From Methylocystaceae bacterium (GTDB taxonomy: Bacteria; Pseudomonadota; Alphaproteobacteria; Rhodospirillales; Terasakiellaceae), in contig JABXIC010000150.1 of the NCBI GenBank assembly GCA_013373265.1, forward strand, positions 1-59,542: a DNA stretch of 59,542 nt, read 5' to 3'. Each line of letters begins with the position of its first letter. Within the stretch, counting starts at the first letter, position 1. The notes below the pieces were generated by a model. That model made no database searches, was not told where the DNA came from, and saw only the letters and a list, made by a program, of their open reading frames with translations. Position numbers and translations under genes: made by a program. Of the stretch, positions 27,911 to 36,049 are shown in pieces.

Positions 27911-28400
27911 TTTTCAAATTTTAATTATTTAATGAGGCAGGTTTTGTCTCTTGCAGTGACACGACAAAGACAGACGCCCCGATAGTCATAAAGATACATA
28001 CCCAACTATAATATAGTAACTTACACAGGGCTCACACTTTTTTTGTAAACTACTTCACAGTTTTTTTAAAATACTTTTATGAACGTATAAGGCAATGACA
28101 AAAAACTTTTTGATGAGCTGTACGCTTTGCAACAAAGGTCACAAAAAATTGTCGCAAAAAGCCACAAAACCTCATTTTTATTTTCTTACATTTAAACATA
28201 AAACATTGATATAAATACAATTTATAACTTTGGCATAATTTTCGCTTTGTAAATTATGTTTGCTGCACGTTTCGTTATGTACTAAAACTACATAACGAAT
28301 CCACCCATCCAATTCAAATGATCGTATAAAAAATCCATTGTCTAAAAAAGTCAACCGTTATGCAGTCAAACAACATATTGCCGGAAAGAAAGGAGTTTAA
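27911..28400. other. AT-rich divergent intergenic region between the RND adaptor and modE
   Basis: About 490 bases contain no convincing gene on either strand. It is strongly AT-rich, with promoter-like TATAAT-type stretches (for example around 28200-28260). The one clear element is the ModE-type palindrome at 28271-28299, listed separately. The leftward promoter for the RND operon must also lie here, but I cannot place it. Confidence 0.6.
28271..28299. promoter_or_regulatory. ModE operator (TTCGTTATGTA-N7-TACATAACGAA)
   Basis: There are perfect 11-base inverted arms, TTCGTTATGTA and TACATAACGAA, around a seven-base spacer. The CG-TTAT-TA / TA-ATAA-CG layout closely follows the known ModE box (CGNTATATA-N6/7-TATATAACG). 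It lies 102 bases before the GTG start of modE, so ModE-molybdate most likely autoregulates the whole modEABC operon. Confidence 0.88.
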
Positions 28401-29228
28401 GTGACACAATCTTTAATCAAACCAGCACTTGCCTTTTTAGGTACACAAGGTCAGCGCTGCGGAACAGACCGCTTTGAACTTTTAGCCGCCATTGATGAAA
28501 CGGGCACGATTTCCGCTGCAGCCAAAAAGGTCGGCCTCAGTTACAAAGCAGCTTGGGATGCCGTCAATGCATTGAACAATCTATTTTCCGCTCCCTTGGT
28601 CGTTAAACAACCCGGGGGAAAGCATGGGGGCGGGTGTCGCGTTACCGCCGAAGGACGCAAAGCCTTAGATGCCCACCGCAGCTTAAGCCACACCTTACAA
28701 ACCCTTCTTCTTGAACTTGAAAAAAATCTAGCTTCAAAAGAAATCACCAACTTTTCTGCCAGCGCCTTTTTAGGGACACCAAGCATGAAGACCACTGCAC
28801 GCAATCATTTTCGCGGTACAATTCGTAAAATTACAAAGGGTGCCGTATCCGCCGAAATTTGCATCCAAATTTCACCAACAAACGAACTTATTGCCATCAT
28901 CACCAACCCCAGCGTCGACAAACTAGAATTAGCTGAAGGCAAAGAAGTCTACGCTTTGATCAAAGCCAGCTCCCCTATCCTGATGAGCGCTCCTGTCCTC
29001 ATGGCTGAAAATGAGGGTATCAGAACGTCTGCAAGGAATTATCTTGTCGGAACAGTGCAATATGTCGATCACGGTGCAGTGAATGCTGAAGTGGTCATAG
29101 ACTTGGCTGATGGTAAAACACTCACAAGCATCATCACAGAAGCCTCCGCCGAATCACTAGAGATCAAAGAAGGACAAAAAATTTGCGCCTTGATCAAATC
29201 CTCTCACATCATTCTCGCTGTCGAATAA
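28401..29228 (+). CDS. modE: Molybdate-responsive regulator ModE
   Basis: This 275-residue protein binds molybdate and represses molybdate uptake genes. The N-terminal winged helix is at about residues 20-115 (LLAAIDETGTISAAAKKVGLSYKAAWDAV and GGKHGGGCRVTAEG), followed by two Mop/TOBE repeats (SARNHFRGT-like starts TTARNHFRGTIRKITKGAVSAE and TSARNYLVGTVQYVDHGAVNAE) that form the molybdate pocket. The start is GTG with AGGAG six bases before it. It is the first gene of modEABC and has a near-ideal operator upstream. Confidence 0.95.
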   Translation: MTQSLIKPALAFLGTQGQRCGTDRFELLAAIDETGTISAAAKKVGLSYKAAWDAVNALNNLFSAPLVVKQPGGKHGGGCRVTAEGRKALDAHRSLSHTLQTLLLELEKNLASKEITNFSASAFLGTPSMKTTARNHFRGTIRKITKGAVSAEICIQISPTNELIAIITNPSVDKLELAEGKEVYALIKASSPILMSAPVLMAENEGIRTSARNYLVGTVQYVDHGAVNAEVVIDLADGKTLTSIITEASAESLEIKEGQKICALIKSSHIILAVE

Positions 29229-29240
29229 AGGTTCATACTC

Positions 29241-29999
29241 ATGTCATTAAAACAAACTTTCTTAGGTTTATGCACCGCAACTTTTTTTGCCGCAACCGCT
29301 TGGCAAGCAAGTGCAGACACAACCAACATTGCCGTTGCCGCCAACTTTACCGCCGCAGCCAAAGACATTGCTGCAGCCTTTAAAGAAGACAGCACCCATG
29401 AAGCCATTTTGAGCTTTGGTTCCACAGGAAAACTCTATGCGCAGATTGCCAATGGCGCCCCTTTCACCGTTTTTCTTGCCGCAGACAGTAAACGCCCGGC
29501 GCGTCTTGAAAAAGAAGGTCTTGCCATTGAAGGCAGCCGCTTCACCTATGCCAGTGGAAAAATCACCTTATTCAGTAAAGACGCCAGCCTTATTGACCAA
29601 GATGGCACCATTTTAAAACACCCCGATGCCTTTAAACGGCTGGCGATTGCCAACCCAAAAACAGCGCCTTATGGCACGGCTGCCATTGAAGCCTTGCAAA
29701 AAATTGGTGCTTATGAGGCCGTCAAAGATAAGATCGTGCAAGGGGACAACATTGCCCAAACCTTCCAGTTTGTCGCCACAAAAAATGCACAATTGGGTTT
29801 TGTCGCCCTGTCCCAAGTCATCAACGACACCGACGGATCACAATGGGTTGTCCCGACTGAATATTACCACCCCATTGCTCAGCAAGCCGTGTTATTAACA
29901 AAGGGCAAAGACGATGCGGTGGCCCGTGCTTTCATCGCGTACTTGCAAAGCCCGCGCGCACAACGCATCATTCAATCTTATGGTTACGGTTTAAAATAG
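29241..29999 (+). CDS. modA: Molybdate ABC transporter binding protein ModA
   Basis: This 252-residue periplasmic protein captures molybdate or tungstate. Signal peptide at about residues 1-25 (cleavage after QASA), then [36 protein letters not shown] and [18 protein letters not shown], which carry the oxyanion-contacting Ser residues of ModA. It lies 12 bases after modE and ten bases before modB. Length and motifs fit the family throughout. Confidence 0.95.
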   Translation: MSLKQTFLGLCTATFFAATAWQASADTTNIAVAANFTAAAKDIAAAFKEDSTHEAILSFGSTGKLYAQIANGAPFTVFLAADSKRPARLEKEGLAIEGSRFTYASGKITLFSKDASLIDQDGTILKHPDAFKRLAIANPKTAPYGTAAIEALQKIGAYEAVKDKIVQGDNIAQTFQFVATKNAQLGFVALSQVINDTDGSQWVVPTEYYHPIAQQAVLLTKGKDDAVARAFIAYLQSPRAQRIIQSYGYGLK

Positions 30000-30009
30000 G
30001 ACAAAGACC

Positions 30010-30675
30010 ATGTGGGACCCGATCAGCACCACGTTAAAACTGGCCCTCATCACAACCTTGTTTTTGATGTTGATAGGCACACCGATTGCTTGGTGGTTGT
30101 CACGTTCCAAAGCCAGTTGGAAAGAGGCCATTGGTGCCATTGTCGCGCTCCCCCTTGTCCTACCACCCACCGTTTTGGGCTTTTACCTTTTATTGTTGTT
30201 GGGTCCCGGCAGCCCTGTTGGGCAAGTGGCAACCAGCCTGTTTGGCCAAGCCCTGCCCTTTACCTTTCAAGGCCTTGTGATTGGGTCGGTTATTTATTCT
30301 CTACCCTTTGCCGTCCAACCCATTCGCAATGCCTTTGATGCCATTGGAGAACACCCTTTAGAAGCCGCAACCACCTTGCGCGCATCACCTTGGGATTGTT
30401 TTATCAATGTGGCCATCCCTTTGGCAAAACCCGGCTTGATCACCGGGGCGATTTTAGGGTTTGCCCATACGGTCGGGGAATTTGGCGTCGTCTTGATGAT
30501 TGGTGGCAACATCCCCGGCGAAACAAAAGTCTTAAGCGTCGCCATTTATGATTATGTCGAAACACTGGAATGGGGAAAAGCTCATGTGCTTTCTGCCGGG
30601 ATGCTGGCTTTCTCTTTCTTGGTGATCCTGATCACCATGGTGACGGAAAAACGCTTGAGGAATCGTCTGATATGA
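30010..30675 (+). CDS. modB: Molybdate ABC transporter permease ModB
   Basis: This 221-residue inner-membrane permease has about five helices. [20 protein letters not shown] near residue 25, [17 protein letters not shown], and the coupling loop [20 protein letters not shown] near 120 are typical, as is [20 protein letters not shown]. It overlaps modC by four bases (ATGA). Confidence 0.95.
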   Translation: MWDPISTTLKLALITTLFLMLIGTPIAWWLSRSKASWKEAIGAIVALPLVLPPTVLGFYLLLLLGPGSPVGQVATSLFGQALPFTFQGLVIGSVIYSLPFAVQPIRNAFDAIGEHPLEAATTLRASPWDCFINVAIPLAKPGLITGAILGFAHTVGEFGVVLMIGGNIPGETKVLSVAIYDYVETLEWGKAHVLSAGMLAFSFLVILITMVTEKRLRNRLI

Positions 30676-31763
30676 CAAGTGTCGATGCTTGCTTTAAAGG
30701 TCAACAAGGTGATTTCACACTTGATGTTGCTTTTCGTCTGCCTGACCTTGGCGTTTCGGCCCTATTTGGTCCGTCAGGTTGCGGCAAAACAACCGTCTTG
30801 CGCTGTATCGCTGGTTTAACCCAAATTCCCGATGGGCATTTACTAGTCAACGGCACAGTTTGGCAAGACGGCTTCAAACAACGCCCACCGCATAAGCGCG
30901 CTGTGGGTTATGTCTTTCAGGATGCCAATCTTTTTGCCCATCTCAGCGTCAAAGACAACCTCACCTTCGGTCAAAAACGTAGCAAAACCACTCAAAACGC
31001 GTTGGCATTTAATGAAGTCGTAGACTTGTTGGGTCTGTCCCATCTTCTGGCGCGGTCCTCCAAGCGCCTATCAGGTGGGGAACGTCAACGCGTTGCCATT
31101 GGTCGGGCTTTATTGTCGGGCCCTGAAATCCTTTTAATGGATGAACCCTTGGCCGCTTTAGATAAATTCAGCAAAAACGAAATCATTCCGTATCTGGAAA
31201 ATCTGCATCAAGCCCTTGCCATCCCCATTATCTATGTCAGCCACGACATCACCGAAGTTGAACGCCTTGCGGACTATATGGTCTTGATGGAAAAAGGCCG
31301 CGTTCGGGCAAGAGGTCCCTTATCAGAGCTTTTGACCGACCCGACCTTACCCTTTGCCCGTGAACCGGAAGCCACCAGTGTCTTTATGGGACATGTTGCC
31401 ACCTATGATGCCAAGTATGGCCTTGCCCATTTAGCTGTAGGATCAACAGAAATCATCGTCCCCACCCCGGCCTGTCAAACAGGCAGTGCGCTGCGCCTGC
31501 GTATCTTCGCCAAAGATGTAGGCTTATGCCGCACCGTCCCCAAAGAAGGCATCAGTATCATCAACAGCTTGCCTGCGCGCATTGAAAGAATAGAACCCAT
31601 GGGCGATTTTAAAGTCAGTATCTTCTTAAGGCTGGGACAAAACGGTGACGGGGCCAGCCTGATGGCCCATATCACCAAAAAATCCTTTGATGCCCTTGAC
31701 CTTAAGCTCAATGAACCGATTGTCGCTTTGATCAAAAGTGTCGCGTTGATCGAACATGTTTGA
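30672..31763 (+). CDS. modC: Molybdate ABC transporter ATP-binding protein ModC
   Basis: This 363-residue ATPase drives molybdate import. The start is the ATG overlapping the modB stop (MTSVDACF); the ORF-track start is inside modB. Walker [10 protein letters not shown] near residue 34, signature [16 protein letters not shown] near 130, Walker [13 protein letters not shown], and H-loop [16 protein letters not shown]. The C-terminal 70 residues are a TOBE/Mop domain that in this family binds molybdate for feedback inhibition. It is the last gene of the operon. Confidence 0.95.
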   Translation: MTSVDACFKGQQGDFTLDVAFRLPDLGVSALFGPSGCGKTTVLRCIAGLTQIPDGHLLVNGTVWQDGFKQRPPHKRAVGYVFQDANLFAHLSVKDNLTFGQKRSKTTQNALAFNEVVDLLGLSHLLARSSKRLSGGERQRVAIGRALLSGPEILLMDEPLAALDKFSKNEIIPYLENLHQALAIPIIYVSHDITEVERLADYMVLMEKGRVRARGPLSELLTDPTLPFAREPEATSVFMGHVATYDAKYGLAHLAVGSTEIIVPTPACQTGSALRLRIFAKDVGLCRTVPKEGISIINSLPARIERIEPMGDFKVSIFLRLGQNGDGASLMAHITKKSFDALDLKLNEPIVALIKSVALIEHV

Positions 31764-31774
31764 CCCCCAAATTA

Positions 31775-31793
31775 GATAAAGATTTACTTTATC
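31775..31793. other. Short inverted repeat in modC-RND gap (GATAAAG-N5-CTTTATC)
   Basis: GATAAAG and CTTTATC are perfect seven-base arms around ATTTA, 12 bases after the modC stop and about 60 bases before the next start. It lacks a GC-rich stem or T-run, so it is more likely a protein-binding site for the next operon than a terminator. Function unknown. Confidence 0.3.
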
Positions 31794-31851
31794 CAAAAGC
31801 TATCTCAGAATGTTTTGCAATTGGGCCATTCTTATCTCTTGCGGAGCATTC

Positions 31852-32925
31852 ATGACCATAAAAAGTCACTTCACAGCACCAAACTTAAAACCGTTAACAA
31901 AGTTGTTTGCGCTGTCTCTGTATGCCTGTGCCCTCACCCTGCCCCATCAAAGCATGGGGGCCGATCCCGTCAAAAAAACCGCTCTACCAGTTATTACGAA
32001 GCCCGTGGTACAATCGAGTGATGATCGTATCATCAAGGCGATTGGTACGTCACGCGCGGTACGTTCAGTGACACTTTATTCAAAAATTGATGGGGACATT
32101 GCTGAAATTGTCCCGCGTGAAGAACAAATGGTCGCAGCCCAAGATGTCATCATCAAATTGGACAATCGCAATGCCAGTCTTTCCGCACGCCTTGCCGAAA
32201 CCCAGTTAAAAGCAGCAGAAATCGCCTTGAGGCGGGCACAACAATTACGCAAAAACAATGTACGTTCCAGCGCCAATGTTGAAGATGCCCAAATCGGTGT
32301 TGAAAAAGCCCGTATCGAACTGTTACAGGCCAAGGAAGTCTTGAAAGATCATACACTACGCGCGCCTTTTGCCGGATTTGTCGGCATTGCCAAGGTTGAA
32401 GTGGGTGACCGTATCACCACCGACCAGCCAATCATCACGTTAGATGACCGCAGCACGCTTATCATAGAATTTGGCGTGGCAGAAAACTATCTCTCCCGAC
32501 TAAAAAAAGATATGGCGATCACGGCCCAAAGTGCCAATTATCCGCCCAAAACCATTAAAGGTGTGATTGAACGTATCGACAGCCGTGTGGACCCCGTGTC
32601 ACGCACTGTACTGGTCCGTGCAGCTTTTGCCAATCCATTGGGGGATTTATTGCCGGGCATGTCTTTTGCTATCACCCTTAAGCTGCCTGGGGATGATTTT
32701 TTAGCTGTGCCGGAACTGGCCCTGCAATGGCGTGATGGTAAAAGTTATGTCTGGCGCATTGATGGCGATATAGCCAAACGTGTAGAAGTCTTACTGGTGC
32801 GCCGCCTTAACAACAACGTGCTTGTCCAAGGGGATTTAAAGGCCGGGGACCGCGTGGTTGTGGAAGGCGTACAACGCTTGCGCGATGGACGTAGCGTTCA
32901 ATCCATTGACGCTGAAGGCAGCTAA
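31852..32925 (+). CDS. RND efflux adaptor (membrane-fusion) protein 2
   Basis: This is a periplasmic adaptor of 357 residues. I start at the ATG behind GCGGAG (MTIKSHF), which gives a Sec signal ending near SMGA; no lipobox is present. The lipoyl half-motif reads YSKIDGDIAEIVPREEQMV, with a short coiled coil (LRRAQQLRKNNVRSSANVED) and barrel segments such as APFAGFVGIAKVEVGDRITT. The permease gene begins one base after its stop codon, so the two are made together. The short coiled coil and the form of the partner fit the MexH/VexC-like branch. Substrate unknown. Confidence 0.87.
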   Translation: MTIKSHFTAPNLKPLTKLFALSLYACALTLPHQSMGADPVKKTALPVITKPVVQSSDDRIIKAIGTSRAVRSVTLYSKIDGDIAEIVPREEQMVAAQDVIIKLDNRNASLSARLAETQLKAAEIALRRAQQLRKNNVRSSANVEDAQIGVEKARIELLQAKEVLKDHTLRAPFAGFVGIAKVEVGDRITTDQPIITLDDRSTLIIEFGVAENYLSRLKKDMAITAQSANYPPKTIKGVIERIDSRVDPVSRTVLVRAAFANPLGDLLPGMSFAITLKLPGDDFLAVPELALQWRDGKSYVWRIDGDIAKRVEVLLVRRLNNNVLVQGDLKAGDRVVVEGVQRLRDGRSVQSIDAEGS

Positions 32926-32926
32926 C

Positions 32927-35900
32927 ATGTCCCTTTTTGATGGCAAAAGTGCGCTAAACGATCTTCCCGCACTCAGTGTGCGCCGCCCCTATCTTGCGAT
33001 TGTCATGAATTTATTGATCATGATTGCTGGATTTGGGGCCTATATGGGCATTGATGTACGTGAACTGCCCGATATCGACCGCCCCATCGTCACCATACGC
33101 GCAGATTATCCCGGGGCTTCACCTGAAACACTGGATAGTGAAGTCACCAGCGTGATTGAAGCAGCCGTTGCACGGGTTAACGGGGTCAAGGAAGTGCGTT
33201 CTTCCAGCGAAGAAAATAACCTGCGTGTCCGCGCCATCTTCAATCCGGACATCAATCTGGATGATGCCGCCACCGATGTGCGTGAAGCGGTCAGCCGTGT
33301 AGAACGCCAACTACCCGAAGCCGTTGAAAACCTGAGTGTTATTAAGGCGGATGCAGATGCTTATCCCATTCTTTCTTTGGCCGTGCGCAGTGACAAATAT
33401 CAGATCGATGCCCTGAGCCGACTGGTCGAAGACCAGATCGTACCGGAACTGACCGCAGTAACAGGCGTAGCCGATGTCACCATGTATGGGGATCGCCAAA
33501 CTGTGCTGCGTGTCAAAATTGACCCCATGCGTCTGGCCAGCTATGGTTTGAGCGTTGCCGATGTGACCAAGGTGATGCAAAATGCCCGCTATGACGTGCC
33601 TGCTGGCAGCTTTGCCTCTAATGATCAAGAAGTCCTTGTCCGTGCCAACGCTTCTGTCGTCACCGCACAAAAGATCGAAGAACTCTATATCCAGAAACCG
33701 ATACGTATCGGGGATGTGGCTTCTGTCTTTTTTGCGCCGGACACACCGGAAAGCTGGGTACGCTTAAATGGTCAACAAGTCATCAGTCTGGGGATTGTAC
33801 GCCAAGCCAGTTCTAACACCATTGCCATTGCCGATGGGGTACAACGGGCCGTTAAGCGTCTGGCCCAAAGTATGCCGGACATTCATATCGAAACCATTTC
33901 AGATGATTCATTGTTCATCAAAAGCGCGATTTCTGAACTTTTAACCACATTGGCCTTGAGCATCTTGATCGTAGTTGGGGTTATCGCCATCTTTACCGGG
34001 CAGTTTCGTGCCTCCCTCATCCCGACCCTTGCCATCCCCGTGGCTTTGGTCGGGTCCCTCTCTGCCATATGGGCCCTTGGCTTTACATTAAACTTAATCA
34101 CCCTGCTTGCCATGGTCTTGGCAACGGGTGTGGTGGTTGATGATGCCATTGTCGTGCTTGAAAACACCCAACGCCTGCGCGCCAAAGGCGTTCATTCAAA
34201 AGCAGCGGCTGTTTTAGGCACCCGTCAACTGTTCTTCGCTGTGATTGCGACCACGGCAACCTTGATTTCCGTCTTTGTGCCGATCTCCTTTTTACCGTCA
34301 GAAGCAGGACGATTGTTTCAGGAATTTGGTTTCGTCTTAGCGGTCAGTGTTGCCATCTCCTCCTTTGTCGCCTTGACACTGGTGCCGATGCTGGCGTCTA
34401 AACTGCCTGCCCATGCCCATGTTCAACATAATCGCATTCAAGATGCCATCTTTTCGTTCGGGCGTTCCTTCCATGCCTTTTATGAACGTCTGCTTGATCA
34501 TGCTCTTAATCACAGCAGGTTCGTCATCGTCGGCTGTCTTGGCATTGGTGTCTTGGCCGGACTCAGCTATCTGATACTGGATCATGAATTGGTCCCTGAA
34601 GAAGACAGAGGCCGTATTACGGTGCGTCTAACGGGCCCTGATGGCGTCGGTCTGACTTTTACAGATCGCCAAGTCATTGCTGTGGAAAATATATTGGCCC
34701 CCTATGTGGATATGGGTGTGGTCAAAAACCTCTATAGCATTGCCGGACGTTATGATCTCAATCGTGGACAGATTGACGCCCCGCTGATTGATTGGTCTGA
34801 ACGCGACCTCAGCGAAGGTGAAATCATCCAGCGCATCAATAAAAAATTACAAAAAATACCGGGCGCACAAGTACGCGTCAGCCGAAGTAACAGCCTGAAC
34901 CTTAGAAACGCCGATGGTGGGGTGGAGCTTGCACTGATCGGGTCTGACTACGCCAAGATATTCAGTGAAAGCCAACGTCTGGTCAAAATTTTGGAAGAAA
35001 AAGCCCCCTGGTTTCAAAATTCGCGGATCGAATTTCGCGCCACCCAGCCGGAACTCTCCATTCATTTAGATCGCACCCGCGCAACTGATCTTGGTGTTGA
35101 CTTGGATGAACTGGCCAGCACCATTCGTGTCTTGATTGATGAACTGGATGTGGGCGACCTGATCATCCATGACCAAAGCATCCCCATCTTATTGCAAGCC
35201 CGTGAAGGCACTATTCAGGACCCGGAAAACATCGCCAACCTTTACGTTCCTTCCAAAGCAGGAAATCTCATCCCCATCGGACAAATGGTCACATTTTCAG
35301 AAACATCGGTGGCCGCTGAACTGGACCGCCACGCCCAACGCCGCGCCATTGAAATCCGCGCTGACTTAGGCGATGGTGTCCCCTTACAACAGGCTGTCGA
35401 CGCCTTGCGTCTAATCGCACAAGATACACTATCATCTGATGTCCGATTGATCTTTTTGGGCGAAGCCAAAGCATTGGAAGAAACCAACCGGGATTTAGTC
35501 GTTGTCTTTGCTATTGCCCTTTTGGTCGTCTTCCTTGTCCTACTGGCCCAATTTGAAAGCCTTACCAGCACACTTGTGGTCATGGTGACGGTTCCGCTTG
35601 GCATTTGTGCGGCAATCTTTGCCTTGGTGATCACAGGGACATCCCTCAATATCTATTCACAAATCGGTATCTTGATGCTGATTGGCATCATGGCGAAAAA
35701 CGCGATTTTGATGGTTGAATTTGCCGATCAATTGCGTGAAACCGGAGAAACACCAAAAGAAGCTGCGCGCATGGCCTCCCTTGTGCGTCTGCGCCCGATC
35801 ATGATGACGATGGTATCAACCATTGCCTCCGGCCTGCCGTTGATCCTTGGCACGGGTGCCGGTATTGAGGCACGAACCTCTATCGGATGGGTAATCTTTG

Positions 35901-36049
35901 GCGGCCTTGGACTTGCAGGCATCTTTACCTTATTTGTCGCCCCAGCGGTCTATAGTCTGATTGCCGGATATTCCACCCCGCGCAGCCATCACGGCGCCAA
36001 ATTGATGCAGGAAATTGCAGAGGCTGAAAAGAATAACCTACTCACCTAA
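32927..36049 (+). CDS. RND efflux permease 2 (MexI/VexD-like branch)
   Basis: This 1040-residue proton-driven inner-membrane pump uses the ATG directly after the adaptor stop (MSLFDGKSALNDLPALSVRR). Family marks: VRELPDIDRPIVTIRADYPG, relay Asp pair in GVVVDDAIVVLENTQRL near residue 410, second-half motif ILMLIGIMAKNAILMVEFAD with the relay Lys, and the C-terminal helix set. It differs clearly from the AcrB-like pump at 23594 and has no outer-membrane partner here. Its 3' end overlaps the convergent kinase gene by 12 bases. Being next to modC, it may share read-through but its job is unrelated as far as I can see. Confidence 0.9.
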   Translation: MSLFDGKSALNDLPALSVRRPYLAIVMNLLIMIAGFGAYMGIDVRELPDIDRPIVTIRADYPGASPETLDSEVTSVIEAAVARVNGVKEVRSSSEENNLRVRAIFNPDINLDDAATDVREAVSRVERQLPEAVENLSVIKADADAYPILSLAVRSDKYQIDALSRLVEDQIVPELTAVTGVADVTMYGDRQTVLRVKIDPMRLASYGLSVADVTKVMQNARYDVPAGSFASNDQEVLVRANASVVTAQKIEELYIQKPIRIGDVASVFFAPDTPESWVRLNGQQVISLGIVRQASSNTIAIADGVQRAVKRLAQSMPDIHIETISDDSLFIKSAISELLTTLALSILIVVGVIAIFTGQFRASLIPTLAIPVALVGSLSAIWALGFTLNLITLLAMVLATGVVVDDAIVVLENTQRLRAKGVHSKAAAVLGTRQLFFAVIATTATLISVFVPISFLPSEAGRLFQEFGFVLAVSVAISSFVALTLVPMLASKLPAHAHVQHNRIQDAIFSFGRSFHAFYERLLDHALNHSRFVIVGCLGIGVLAGLSYLILDHELVPEEDRGRITVRLTGPDGVGLTFTDRQVIAVENILAPYVDMGVVKNLYSIAGRYDLNRGQIDAPLIDWSERDLSEGEIIQRINKKLQKIPGAQVRVSRSNSLNLRNADGGVELALIGSDYAKIFSESQRLVKILEEKAPWFQNSRIEFRATQPELSIHLDRTRATDLGVDLDELASTIRVLIDELDVGDLIIHDQSIPILLQAREGTIQDPENIANLYVPSKAGNLIPIGQMVTFSETSVAAELDRHAQRRAIEIRADLGDGVPLQQAVDALRLIAQDTLSSDVRLIFLGEAKALEETNRDLVVVFAIALLVVFLVLLAQFESLTSTLVVMVTVPLGICAAIFALVITGTSLNIYSQIGILMLIGIMAKNAILMVEFADQLRETGETPKEAARMASLVRLRPIMMTMVSTIASGLPLILGTGAGIEARTSIGWVIFGGLGLAGIFTLFVAPAVYSLIAGYSTPRSHHGAKLMQEIAEAEKNNLLT

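Noticed and set aside
27911-28270. Possible small RNA or short gene in the AT-rich gap before modE
   Set aside because: I found no ribosome site with a convincing frame and no terminator hairpin. AT-richness alone is not evidence.
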